Source: Collinsella sp. | GTDB taxonomy: Bacteria > Actinomycetota > Coriobacteriia > Coriobacteriales > Coriobacteriaceae | Direction: 5' to 3' | Assembly: GCA_019414345.1 (NCBI GenBank) | Contig: DXMF01000002.1 | Span: forward strand, 1-64,000 | DNA: 64,000 bases | Part shown: one piece after another, positions 17,383 to 25,352 of the stretch | How positions within the stretch are numbered: the stretch's first letter is position 1 | Layout of the letters: each line of letters begins with the position of its first letter | The notes under the pieces: model-generated | Told to the model about the DNA's origin: nothing | Databases searched by the model: none | The model's input: only the letters and a program-made list of their open reading frames with translations | Made by a program: the position numbers and the translations under genes

Positions 17383-17776
17383 TGCCTTTGTGGAAAAGGC
17401 CTTTGATAACGGAGGGGATGCTCTTGGCGCCCTTGGCCGTCACATCGATAAAGTCGGGCGAACGCACAAGCTTATCCTCGTCGACGTACTTGCGAACTGC
17501 ACGAAGCGTCTCTTTGTCGTCGCGCGTCGAAAACGTAAAGTGGCCGTTGTCCTTGGTAAAGATAGCAAAACGCGTGATCTTCTTAGTGCCGCGCAAAACC
17601 TCGGCGGCAATATAGTCGACCTCGTCCCACGGAATTTGAATAAAATCCTCGGGATTGCGCTCGTTGTAATACTCGAACGCCTTATTGCCCACCATCACGT
17701 TACCGTGGCTGGTAAGCCCCATCAGGCAGGTTGCCGGTGTTGCCAGATCGACCGTGCTGTTCTGAGATTGCGCCAT
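17378..17776 (-). CDS. DUF956 family protein (mannose-PTS associated)
   Basis: A 132-residue cytoplasmic protein. DUF956 proteins are encoded next to mannose-family PTS genes in Gram-positive bacteria (ManO-type accessory), with an unclear, probably regulatory role. Here it is the last gene after IIAB, IIC and IID. Characteristic stretches are TCLMGLTSHGNVMVG, QIPWDEVDYIAAEV and RFAIFTKDNGHFTFS. The start at 17776 has GAGG upstream. The stop codon lies inside an intergenic repeat, which suggests that insertion of the repeat may have set the C-terminus. Confidence 0.88.
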   Translation of the reverse strand: MAQSQNSTVDLATPATCLMGLTSHGNVMVGNKAFEYYNERNPEDFIQIPWDEVDYIAAEVLRGTKKITRFAIFTKDNGHFTFSTRDDKETLRAVRKYVDEDKLVRSPDFIDVTAKGAKSIPSVIKGLFHKGN

Positions 17777-17896
17777 GCGCGCCTCGCCCTCCAAATAAAA
17801 CAATCGGACCGCATCCAGTGTACCCACCGGGTGCGGTCCGTTTCAATGGCTCAAAAGCCCTTGCCTAGCAACTCTCGGTCTTAAGCCGAAGCGCGC

Positions 17897-18817
17897 TTAC
17901 ATGAAGCCGCAAACGCGACCGATGATACCGACGGCGAAGAGAGCCAGGATGATGACGATCGGGCTGACCTTCTTCTTGAGCAGCTTGCAGACGAACAGCG
18001 TCAGGCACACGGCAGCAAGGCCGGGGATGAGCTGATCGAGGTTAGCCTGAAGCGTAGTGACCTTCACCTGATCAAGAGCGGTAGCACCGACGGAGTTATA
18101 CATCGTCAGCGCTTCCTTGATGCCCTCGGCACCGGAAGGCAGGTTAGCCCAGTCAATGAAGGCGCCGGCAGACTGCGTGACCTTGGAGACGACCGGGGTG
18201 AAGGAGATGGACACCCAGCGCTCGACCAGGGCGCCGATGATGAACATACCCAGGATGGAAGCACCCTCGGTGACCTTGCCCATCAGACCGCCGGAGAGGT
18301 CCTTGGCGATGGAGGAGCCGACCTTATAGCCAAGCTCCTGCGTGTACCACAGGAAGGCGTAACGGATGATGTTCCACGCGAAGAAGAACAGCAGCGGACC
18401 GGCGATGCTGCCGGACAGGGCCAGGGAAGCGCCCAGAGCGCCCAGGATCGGGCGAAGGGTGAACCAGAAGGCGGGGTCGCCGACGCCGGCGAGCGGGCCC
18501 ATCATACCGACCTTGACGCCCTGAATGGCGACGTCATCAATCGGTGCACCGTTGGCGCGCTCCTCCTCGAGAGCGAGGGTAACGCCAATGACGGGGGCGG
18601 AAACATAGGGATGGGTGTTATAGAACTCCAGGTGGCGCTTAAGCGCGGAAATCTGGTCGTCCTTGCTGGTGTAGAGCTTCTTGATCGCAGGGATCATTGC
18701 GAAGCACCAGCCGCCATTCTGCATACGCTCGTAGTTCCACGAGCCCTGAAGGAACTGATGACGGAAGCAAACCTTCTTGCGGTCAGCCTTGGTGAGCTGA
18801 ATCTTGTTCTCTGCCAT
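17897..18817 (-). CDS. manZ: PTS mannose/fructose/sorbose family IID
   Basis: A 306-residue membrane component of a mannose-family phosphotransferase permease. It begins MAENKIQLTKADRKKVCFRH and has the IID hallmarks NYERMQNGGWCFAMIPAIKKLY, GPLAGVGDP and a C-terminal hydrophobic segment. With IIC it forms the sugar channel. The ATG at 18817 has GGAGGGG about ten bases upstream. It lies 16 bases after IIC. Confidence 0.93.
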   Translation of the reverse strand: MAENKIQLTKADRKKVCFRHQFLQGSWNYERMQNGGWCFAMIPAIKKLYTSKDDQISALKRHLEFYNTHPYVSAPVIGVTLALEEERANGAPIDDVAIQGVKVGMMGPLAGVGDPAFWFTLRPILGALGASLALSGSIAGPLLFFFAWNIIRYAFLWYTQELGYKVGSSIAKDLSGGLMGKVTEGASILGMFIIGALVERWVSISFTPVVSKVTQSAGAFIDWANLPSGAEGIKEALTMYNSVGATALDQVKVTTLQANLDQLIPGLAAVCLTLFVCKLLKKKVSPIVIILALFAVGIIGRVCGFM

Positions 18818-18833
18818 ATGTATCACTCCCCTC

Positions 18834-19652
18834 CTACTCGTAATCGTTCAGAATGTCGCCGAGCGGGTCACCGGAGCCACCGCCCATGCCGCCACCCTGC
18901 TTGGCCAGATCCTTGAGGCCAAGGTAGATGAGGGCAAGGGAGATGCCGATGAGACCAAGAGCGATCAGCGTGAGCTGAGGGATGGCAGCAAGGACAAAGC
19001 CGAGGATGAAGAACGGCCAGGTCTCCTTGGTGGCCATCATATTGATGACCATGGCGTAACCGACGGAAGCGACCATGCCGCCGCCGACAGCCATGCCGCC
19101 GGACAGCCAGTCGGGCATAGCGTTAAGCGCGTTGGTAACTGCCTCGGCCGGGATGATGCACAGAAGTACTGCCGGGATGGCGATACGAAGGCCCTGCATG
19201 AGGATGGCGGCGTACTGCCAGCGCTCGATGCCGGAGAAGTCGCCCTTCTCGGCGCAACCGTCCATGGCGTGAGCGATAGCGGTAGCCAGGGTACGGCAGA
19301 TCATGGTCAGGAACAGACCAGCGACCGACAGCGGGACGGCGACGGCGATGGCGGCGGTAACGGCCTTGGCCGAATCGGTGGCGCCACCGTTGAGGGCGAG
19401 CACCATGATAATCGAAGAAGCGACCGAGGCCAGAGCGGCGTCAGGCGCGACGGCAGCGCCGACGTTAGCCCAGCCAAGGGCCATCATCTGGAGCGAACCG
19501 CCCAGGAGGATGCCCTCCTGAAGGTGACCGGTTACGAGACCGATAAGCGTGCATGCCACGAGCGGCTGATGGAACTGGAACTCATCCAGAATGCCTTCCA
19601 TACCGGCAAGCAACGCGACAATCGCAACAAGCAGAATAGTGATTGCAGACAT
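18834..19652 (-). CDS. manY: PTS mannose/fructose/sorbose family IIC
   Basis: A 272-residue integral membrane protein with many hydrophobic helices, the typical N-terminus MSAITILLVAIVALLAGMEG and the GxLQMMALGWANVGAAVAPD signature of IIC. It moves the sugar together with IID. AAGGAGG precedes the ATG. The tail is Gly-rich (GGGMGGGSG). Second gene of the operon. Confidence 0.93.
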   Translation of the reverse strand: MSAITILLVAIVALLAGMEGILDEFQFHQPLVACTLIGLVTGHLQEGILLGGSLQMMALGWANVGAAVAPDAALASVASSIIMVLALNGGATDSAKAVTAAIAVAVPLSVAGLFLTMICRTLATAIAHAMDGCAEKGDFSGIERWQYAAILMQGLRIAIPAVLLCIIPAEAVTNALNAMPDWLSGGMAVGGGMVASVGYAMVINMMATKETWPFFILGFVLAAIPQLTLIALGLIGISLALIYLGLKDLAKQGGGMGGGSGDPLGDILNDYE

Positions 19653-19670
19653 GTATCGGACCCTCCTTTA

Positions 19671-20660
19671 CTATGCTTGAGCGGCCAGTTCGGCCTTTGC
19701 TTTCTTCAACATGGCGTCGAGATCCTCGGAGGAATCCGAAGGAACCTTGCGGACCTCGAACTTGACGCCCTTGGCCTTGAGAGCCTCGATAGTCTTGACG
19801 TCGTCATCGCCCATAGCGACAGCGTTAGTGACGACGACCTTGCCCTTGGAGTGGGCCATGGAACCGATGTTGGCTTCCTTGATGTCGACGCCGGCCTCGA
19901 TGGCCCTGAGCAGATCCTGCGGGTTCTCGAACAGCAGCATGGCCTTGGTGTCGCCAAAGCGCGTGTCCTTGACGACCTCGGCCATCTTCTTGATGGGCAC
20001 GACGTTGGCATGGACTCCCGGAGGGGCAGCCTGCTCAATCATGGTCTTGCGGAGCTCGTCGTGAGCAACGCCGTCGGAAACCACGATGATGCGGTTGGGG
20101 TTGATCTGCTTGGTCCACGTGGTGGCCACCTGACCATGCAGCAGACGGGTGTCGATACGGACGTGGGCGATCTTGATGTGCCCATCGCCGATGACCGTTC
20201 CCGGAGGGATGGCGCCTGCAGGAGCAGCGGCGGCCGTGGCCGGCTTCTTCTCCTCGGGCTCCAGAGACTCGGGCTTGACGCGCACGCCAGCCTTAGCCTC
20301 AGTCACGAGATGTTTTGCGATCGCATGTGCAGTGTTCTTTGCGTCAAAGCGCTGCGAATATGCCTCGATGAGCATAGGCAGGTTGACACCGGTGACGATA
20401 GCCCAGGAATCGTGGCCCTCGATGAGTCCGCTGATCTGGTTGAACGGCGTGCCGCCCCACAGATCGACGAGGAAGAGCACCTGCTCCTGGTCCTCGAAGG
20501 AAGCGATTGCTTCCTCGACCTTGGCACGGAAGTCGTCGGGGCCCATGCTCGGCTCGAGCGAGACCACGGCCACAGACGGCTGATCGCCAAAGACCATCGA
20601 GCCCGTCTGCTTGATTCCGGCTGCCAAGTCCCCGTGGCTAGCAAGAACAATACTTACCAT
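19671..20660 (-). CDS. manX: PTS mannose family IIAB
   Basis: A 329-residue cytoplasmic protein that relays phosphate from HPr to the sugar. The IIA domain (residues 1-130) has the active His in VLASHGD (H9). An Ala/Pro/Glu linker (about 130-155) leads to IIB (about 160-329) with the phosphorylated His in DTRLLHGQ (H175). The ATG at 20660 has GAGGAGG seven bases upstream; a GTG one codon earlier lacks support. First gene of the man operon. With a fused IIAB, IIC, IID and DUF956 it fits the glucose/mannose-type transporter. Confidence 0.94.
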   Translation of the reverse strand: MVSIVLASHGDLAAGIKQTGSMVFGDQPSVAVVSLEPSMGPDDFRAKVEEAIASFEDQEQVLFLVDLWGGTPFNQISGLIEGHDSWAIVTGVNLPMLIEAYSQRFDAKNTAHAIAKHLVTEAKAGVRVKPESLEPEEKKPATAAAAPAGAIPPGTVIGDGHIKIAHVRIDTRLLHGQVATTWTKQINPNRIIVVSDGVAHDELRKTMIEQAAPPGVHANVVPIKKMAEVVKDTRFGDTKAMLLFENPQDLLRAIEAGVDIKEANIGSMAHSKGKVVVTNAVAMGDDDVKTIEALKAKGVKFEVRKVPSDSSEDLDAMLKKAKAELAAQA

Positions 20661-20978
20661 CACATAACCTCCTCTTTGTCTACGTATTTCCTACACGACA
20701 TGAAAGGAGTATACCTGTTCGTCCTGTAAAATTATAGAGAAAAATGCGAATGGTTGGATAATTTGTTTAAAAGTCTAGGTTTGTTACAAGTTGATTACGT
20801 TACTGCTTTTTGATGGATTACACGCCAAGGCGTCACTTATCAAGCCATTCATTTTACAGATACAAGCAGACTGTTCATTAATATCGATTTTAGGCAAGCG
20901 CAAACGCGCTTGTACTGCAGTTATTTTGTTTAAACAGACATAACTTGACTATTAGCGTGACTTATGCACTAACGTAAG
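20661..20978 (-). promoter_or_regulatory. AT-rich leader and promoter region of the man operon
   Basis: This stretch is much richer in A/T than its surroundings. On the minus strand TATAAT (plus 20731-20736) is a perfect -10 about 70 bases before the first start codon; no consensus -35 is seen at 17 bases. A small inverted repeat (CAAGCGC-aaac-GCGCTTG, 20895-20912) lies upstream. I see no gene here. Confidence 0.45.
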
Positions 20979-21034
20979 TAGTCATTGGGGACGTTCTTAA
21001 ACGACTAGTCAAACAAGAACGTCCCCAACGACTA
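20979..21034. repeat. GGGGAC-core palindrome pair, best copy
   Basis: Two inverted elements share an overlapping arm. The first is TAGTCATT - GGGGACGTTCTT - AAACGACTA and the second its reverse, reading TAGTCGTT - GGGGACGTTCTT - GTTTGACTA on the minus strand. It lies between the man operon and the end of hypA. Compare 17325-17382 and 62171-62199. Confidence 0.85.
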
Positions 21035-21038
21035 GGGG

Positions 21039-21467
21039 CTAGACGATGTGGAGGGGGTTGGCAGCGTCGACGGCATCGGGGGCGTCGGAGAGGCCGTCGG
21101 GAGCAGCATCTGCCGGGTCCTCGTCGGGGGTCTCAATCTGCTTGATCATGACCTCCTGGCCCTGCAGCAGGTATGTCTCGCCGCTACCGCAATGGGGGCA
21201 GATCTTGCCGTGCTCGACCGTCGCATAGTCGCGGCCGCACGCCTCGCAATGCGTCACGGCCTCGACAGGCTCCACGATAAGCTCCGCGCCCTCGGTGATA
21301 GGCTTTTTATCTGCCGCCCAGCGCCAAGCGTCGAGCAGCAAGTCGGGAACGACGCCCGAGACCTCGCCCAGCAGCAGCGTGACGCTCGAAACGCGACTCA
21401 CGCCATTGGCGCGCGCCACGTTCTCGACATCGCGAATAATGTGATAGACGATTCCCAATTCATGCAC
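21039..21467 (-). CDS. hypA: hydrogenase nickel incorporation protein HypA
   Basis: HypA delivers nickel to the NiFe-hydrogenase large subunit with HypB. The 142-residue protein starts MHELG, giving the nickel ligand His2, and has the zinc site Cys74, Cys77, Cys90 and Cys93. It is longer than the usual 113-118 residues because of an acidic C-terminal tail (EDPADAAPDG...). The start is GTG, and the HEL that follows fixes it. A 22-base hairpin lies immediately upstream. The remaining hyp genes are 34 kb away; hypB is not in the window. Confidence 0.95.
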   Translation of the reverse strand: MHELGIVYHIIRDVENVARANGVSRVSSVTLLLGEVSGVVPDLLLDAWRWAADKKPITEGAELIVEPVEAVTHCEACGRDYATVEHGKICPHCGSGETYLLQGQEVMIKQIETPDEDPADAAPDGLSDAPDAVDAANPLHIV

Positions 21468-21475
21468 TTTTTCTT

Positions 21476-21497
21476 CCGCCGTTCTAACGAACGGCGG
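21476..21497. repeat. CCGCCGTTC hairpin upstream of hypA
   Basis: A perfect 9-bp inverted repeat (CCGCCGTTC and GAACGGCGG) with loop TAAC. On the minus strand its last bases run into the weak GGAAG ribosome site of hypA. An identical 22-base hairpin is at 60025-60046, 57 bases before hypE, and both are followed by a GACGCTGCGC stretch. Confidence 0.8.
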
Positions 21498-21512
21498 TCG
21501 ACTTGACGCTGC

Positions 21513-21610
21513 GCGAGCCCCAGACGGACGATCTGCCTTTCAATCGTCGGGCATGGGCAAAAGCCCTATGCCCTCCTCTTTCAAGGCACCTCGCCACGCC
21601 TGGGGCTCGC
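21513..21610 (-). other. conserved structured element, copy 1
   Basis: Read on the minus strand, outer arms GCGAGCCCCAG and CTGGGGCTCGC (perfect 11 bp) enclose CTTGAAAGAGGAGGG, a hairpin (CATAGGGC-TTTT-GCCCATG), then CCGACGATTGAAAGGCAGAT. The same core with different arms is at 47490-47587. It lies about 50 bases after the oxidoreductase gene in the same orientation. Whether it acts as RNA or DNA is open. Confidence 0.75.
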
Positions 21611-21658
21611 TCGCTGTCCAACCGTTCTCTGCGCCGTTCGCTTACTTGTTAGGTTCTT

Positions 21659-24436
21659 TTACTTCTTCCCAAATTTGATTTTGATCGCACGCTTCAAAGC
21701 GTACTTGCCGAGGCTGGGGAGCTTTTGCTCGTATTTGACCATCGTGGAGCACTCGGGGCGGTCGCGATCCAGATGGATGGCGTCAAACGCGCACTTGGTG
21801 GTGCACAGGCCGCAGCCGATGCACTTGTTGGGGTCGACGATCGAGGCACCGCAGCCCAAGCAGCGAGCGGTCTCGGCGCGCACCTGCTCCTCGGTAAAGG
21901 TCTCGACGTACTCGCTAAAGGGCGCAGCCTTCTCGCGCTCGCGGTCGACACGTGCCACCTCGCGGCTTGCGTTGTCATAGCTCTCAATCACAACATCGTC
22001 GCGGTCAAGCGCGGTGTAGCGGCGCTGGTTGCGGCCGATGGTGAGCGTGGAGCCCGGCTGCACAAAGCGATGGATGGACACGGCGGCCTCGTGACCGGCG
22101 GCGATGGCGTCGATAGCAAAGCTGGGACCGGTGTAGACGTCGCCGCCCACAAAGATGTCGGGCTCGGCGGTCTGGTACGTCTGCGGATCGGCAAGGGCAC
22201 CCTGGCTGCGGCCGAGCTCCACCTTGGAGCCAGCCAGCAGGTCGCCCCACACAATGGACTGGCCAATCGACATGACGACACGGTCGGCATCGACACGGCG
22301 CAAGTCGTTCTCGTCATACTCGGGCGCAAAACGCCCCTCGTCGTCAAAGACACGCGTGCAGCGCTTAAAGGTGATACCGCACACACGACCGGCCTCGTCC
22401 AGGTGAATCTCCTTGGGGCCCCAGCCGCAGCTAATGTGCGCGCCGTCCTCAATGGCCTCGCGACGCTCCTCCTCGCTGGCAGGCATCTTGACCTCGCTCT
22501 CCAGGCAGAACATCTCAACGTGCTCGGAACCCAGACGGCAGGCGTTGCGCGCGACATCGATGGCCACGTTGCCGCCGCCCACCACGATGGTGCGCCCGGG
22601 CAGCGCGTCGATCTTGCCGCTGTTGACCTCGCGCAAAAAGTCGACGGCCACGGTCACGTCCTCGGCATCCTCGCCCAGAATACCGGCAAGGCGGCCACCC
22701 TGGCAGCCAATGGCCACGTAAAAGGCTTTAAAGCCCTGCGCGCGAAGCTCGTCGAGCGTCACATCGCGACCGACCTCCACGCCATAGCGGAACTCGGCGC
22801 CCATCAGGCGAATGACCTCGACCTCGGCCTCGATAACGTCCTTCTGCAGCTTAAAGCTGGGAATGCCGTAGGTGAGCATGCCGCCCGGGCGCTCGTTTTT
22901 CTCGAACACGACGGGCTTGTAGCCCTTCTCGGCCAGATAGAAGGCGCAGGACAGACCGGCCGGACCGGCGCCGATGATGGCGATCTTCTGGTCGAAGCCG
23001 CCGGCACGCGTCGGGGTCACCACAGGTGGGACATAGCGAGTCGCGGCATCCAGATCGCGCTGGGCGATAAACTTCTTGACCTCGTCGATGGCCACGGCCT
23101 CGTCCACGCGACCGCGGGTGCAGGCATCCTCACAGCGGCGGTTGCACACACGGCCGCAGATAGCGGGCAACGGGTTCTCGCGCTTGATGAGCGCCAACGC
23201 CTCGTCATAGCGGCCCTGCGCCGCGAGCTTCAAATAGCCCTGAACGGCAACGTGCGCGGGGCAGGCCGTCTTGCAGGGAGCGGTGCCGGACTCATGCGTC
23301 TCGATACGGTTGTCGTTGCGGTAGTTGGGCGACCACTTGGTGTGGTCCCACTTGGTGGCATCGGGCAGCTCCTGGCGCGGATACTCGGGTACCTGTCCGC
23401 CAGCCTTTTTGCTACAGAGCTTCTGGCCCAGTTTGGCGGCGCCGGCCGGACACACCTCAACGCAGCGACCGCAGGCCACGCACTTGTCCTTCTCGACCTT
23501 GGCGACGTAGGCCGAGCGCGACAGGTTGGGCGTGTTGAACAGCTGCGAAGTGCGCAGGGCGTAGCACACGTTGACGTTGCAGTTGCAGATGGCGAAGATT
23601 TTGTTCTCACCGTCGATGTTGGTGATCTGGTGCACAAAGCCGTTGTCCTCGGCCTGGCGCAGGATGTCGTAGACCTCCTCGCGCGTCACATAATGGCCGC
23701 GGTCGGTCTCGACCACGTAGTCGGCCATATCGCCCACGGCGATGCACCAATCGGCCGGGTCGTCGGCGCAGCCCTCTCCCATCACGCGACGGCTCGCGCG
23801 GCAGCTGCAGGTGCTAGCGGCATACTTACCTTCGTATTTGTCGAGCCAATGCTCGATATGCTCGATCGGCACCGAGGTGCTCGCGGCATCGATGGCCTTC
23901 TCGACCGGAATGACATGCATGCCGATGCCGGCACCGCCGGGCGGCACCATCGGCGTGGCCTTGGACAGCGGTCCCTTGGACGCCTGCTCAAAGAACTTGG
24001 CATAGACCGGATGCTCCTCGAGCTGGCTCACGCGCATGTTGAGGAACTCGGCGGAACCCGGCACCAGCATGGGCAGCACCCACTGCTTGGCGCGCTCGGG
24101 ATTTTCCCAGTTGTACTCGAGCAGACCCGTGTAGCTCATGTCGTCGAGCATCTTCTCGATATCGGCCTCGGGCATGCCGGTGAGCTTGACCATCTCGGGC
24201 AGCGTATAGGGACGGCGCATCTTCATCTTGCAGAGCACTTCGGCCTGCTCGTCGGTTGCGGCCTCGGCAAACGACCAGTACTCGTAGCCCAGCAGCTCGT
24301 CGCGATGCAGCAGGCGGTTGGTGCAGTGCTCACACAGCTTGACAATGGCCTCGCGCGGATGCTCCGGCAGCGGCGGCACGAACTCCGCGCCGATATCGGG
24401 CTCGGTGTAGCTAATCCCCGGTCCGTTGAGAATCAT
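21659..24436 (-). CDS. large FeS/FAD NAD(P)-dependent oxidoreductase (GltD-like)
   Basis: A 925-residue soluble redox protein with modules in order. Residues about 1-130 contain a winged-helix-like stretch (TLPEMVKLTGMPEADIEKML). Then a Cys-rich region (CSCRASRRVMGEGCADDP) precedes a ferredoxin-type [4Fe-4S] motif (CVACGRCVEVCP, about 317). A GltD-type N-terminal cluster region follows (about 385-470; CKTACPAHV, CGRVCNRRCEDAC). The FAD site GAGPAGLS is near 500 and the NAD(P) site VVGGGNVAID near 615. A C-terminal ferredoxin has CIGCGLCTTKC. It resembles the small subunit of glutamate synthase and related electron-transfer flavoproteins; partner and substrate are unknown. ATG with GAAGGG upstream. 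Divergent TetR gene and operators suggest ligand control. Confidence 0.88.
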   Translation of the reverse strand: MILNGPGISYTEPDIGAEFVPPLPEHPREAIVKLCEHCTNRLLHRDELLGYEYWSFAEAATDEQAEVLCKMKMRRPYTLPEMVKLTGMPEADIEKMLDDMSYTGLLEYNWENPERAKQWVLPMLVPGSAEFLNMRVSQLEEHPVYAKFFEQASKGPLSKATPMVPPGGAGIGMHVIPVEKAIDAASTSVPIEHIEHWLDKYEGKYAASTCSCRASRRVMGEGCADDPADWCIAVGDMADYVVETDRGHYVTREEVYDILRQAEDNGFVHQITNIDGENKIFAICNCNVNVCYALRTSQLFNTPNLSRSAYVAKVEKDKCVACGRCVEVCPAGAAKLGQKLCSKKAGGQVPEYPRQELPDATKWDHTKWSPNYRNDNRIETHESGTAPCKTACPAHVAVQGYLKLAAQGRYDEALALIKRENPLPAICGRVCNRRCEDACTRGRVDEAVAIDEVKKFIAQRDLDAATRYVPPVVTPTRAGGFDQKIAIIGAGPAGLSCAFYLAEKGYKPVVFEKNERPGGMLTYGIPSFKLQKDVIEAEVEVIRLMGAEFRYGVEVGRDVTLDELRAQGFKAFYVAIGCQGGRLAGILGEDAEDVTVAVDFLREVNSGKIDALPGRTIVVGGGNVAIDVARNACRLGSEHVEMFCLESEVKMPASEEERREAIEDGAHISCGWGPKEIHLDEAGRVCGITFKRCTRVFDDEGRFAPEYDENDLRRVDADRVVMSIGQSIVWGDLLAGSKVELGRSQGALADPQTYQTAEPDIFVGGDVYTGPSFAIDAIAAGHEAAVSIHRFVQPGSTLTIGRNQRRYTALDRDDVVIESYDNASREVARVDREREKAAPFSEYVETFTEEQVRAETARCLGCGASIVDPNKCIGCGLCTTKCAFDAIHLDRDRPECSTMVKYEQKLPSLGKYALKRAIKIKFGKK

Positions 24437-24530
24437 GGTTGTCCCTTCTCTTGCCGCAGCCCGACGAGGCCGCAGCGCCCCTCTTTTTTTGCAGGCCGGG
24501 CATGCCCCCCATGCCGTTCACCCGCCATTG

Positions 24531-24568
24531 TTGACATTGTGTCAAAAACAGTATTGACGAACCGTCAA
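24531..24568. promoter_or_regulatory. two TetR-type operators, TTGAC-N5-GTCAA
   Basis: TTGACATTGTGTCAA (24531-24545) and TTGACGAACCGTCAA (24554-24568) share the same inverted-repeat rule with different centres. They lie 23 bp centre to centre between the divergent oxidoreductase and TetR genes. The placement suggests autoregulation and control of the oxidoreductase. Confidence 0.75.
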
Positions 24569-24626
24569 CAATATTCAAGACTGTTAGGTGAACGGTCGGG
24601 CTCAAACGGACGAAAGGCGGCAAAAC

Positions 24627-25289
24627 ATGGGCAACAACACAGCAGATACCTCTGTGGCCGACGCCGTCCCCGCGCCCGACAGCACGGCAAAGCGCTTGAC
24701 GGGCGACGAACGCCGTCGCGAGATCCTCGATGCCGTGCGCACCGTAAGCTCCGAGCTGGGCGTGTCCCACTTATCGGTATCGGCCGTGACCAAGCGAGCC
24801 GGCTGCACGCGTTCATTGTTCTACCACTACTTTGCCGATATGGACGCCGCCGTCACCGCCGTCATGGACGAGGCAATCGACGGTTTTATCTCCGAGCTCG
24901 AGCAGTGGAATGCCAGCCGCATCGTCGGTGATATCGAGGGCGCACTCGACACCGTCGCCCCGCTCTTTAAGCGCCTGGTCGCCAGCGGCCACGAGCTGCC
25001 GAGTACGCTCACCTCGAGCAGCGGCGCGCTCTACGGCGGCTTTTTGCACAACGTGGTCCAGCGCGTGGCACAGTATATCTGCGACACCACCGTGGTGGAT
25101 TTTGTCGCCCATCACGAGCTGCGCATCGACCATGTCTACGAGACGTTCTACACCCTCATCATGGGACTGTTGATGTATATCCGCACGCACCCCGATGTGC
25201 CCGACGAGACGGTCAAGGAAATCATCGCCTCGACACTCCACATCGAGGGCTATACCGCCAAGTATCCGGAGCGCAAGCCCCAGAACTGA
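24627..25289 (+). CDS. TetR/AcrR family transcriptional regulator
   Basis: A 220-residue regulator with an N-terminal helix-turn-helix (about residues 25-75; SVSAVTKRAGCTRSLFYHYFADMD) and a helical ligand domain. Residues 1-20 are a flexible Ala/Asp-rich lead. The ATG at 24627 has AGGCGG upstream; a GTG at 24588 is possible. It is divergent from the oxidoreductase gene and has two fitting operators in the intergenic region, so it probably represses both. Confidence 0.92.
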   Translation: MGNNTADTSVADAVPAPDSTAKRLTGDERRREILDAVRTVSSELGVSHLSVSAVTKRAGCTRSLFYHYFADMDAAVTAVMDEAIDGFISELEQWNASRIVGDIEGALDTVAPLFKRLVASGHELPSTLTSSSGALYGGFLHNVVQRVAQYICDTTVVDFVAHHELRIDHVYETFYTLIMGLLMYIRTHPDVPDETVKEIIASTLHIEGYTAKYPERKPQN

Positions 25290-25352
25290 CGACATTTGGC
25301 CAAACTGCCCGCGATCGGAAGAGGGGCCGCGGGCTTGTGAAAGGAGAGCAGC

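Noticed and set aside
20661..20978. Riboswitch or small RNA in the man leader
   Set aside because: Region is A/T-rich with only a 7-bp inverted repeat; no known aptamer feature could be recognised.
21725..24931. A very long open frame (over 1000 codons) on the plus strand
   Set aside because: It is antisense to the FeS/FAD oxidoreductase, runs into the TetR gene, and its composition is that of a high-GC shadow frame; the minus-strand protein has clear motifs.
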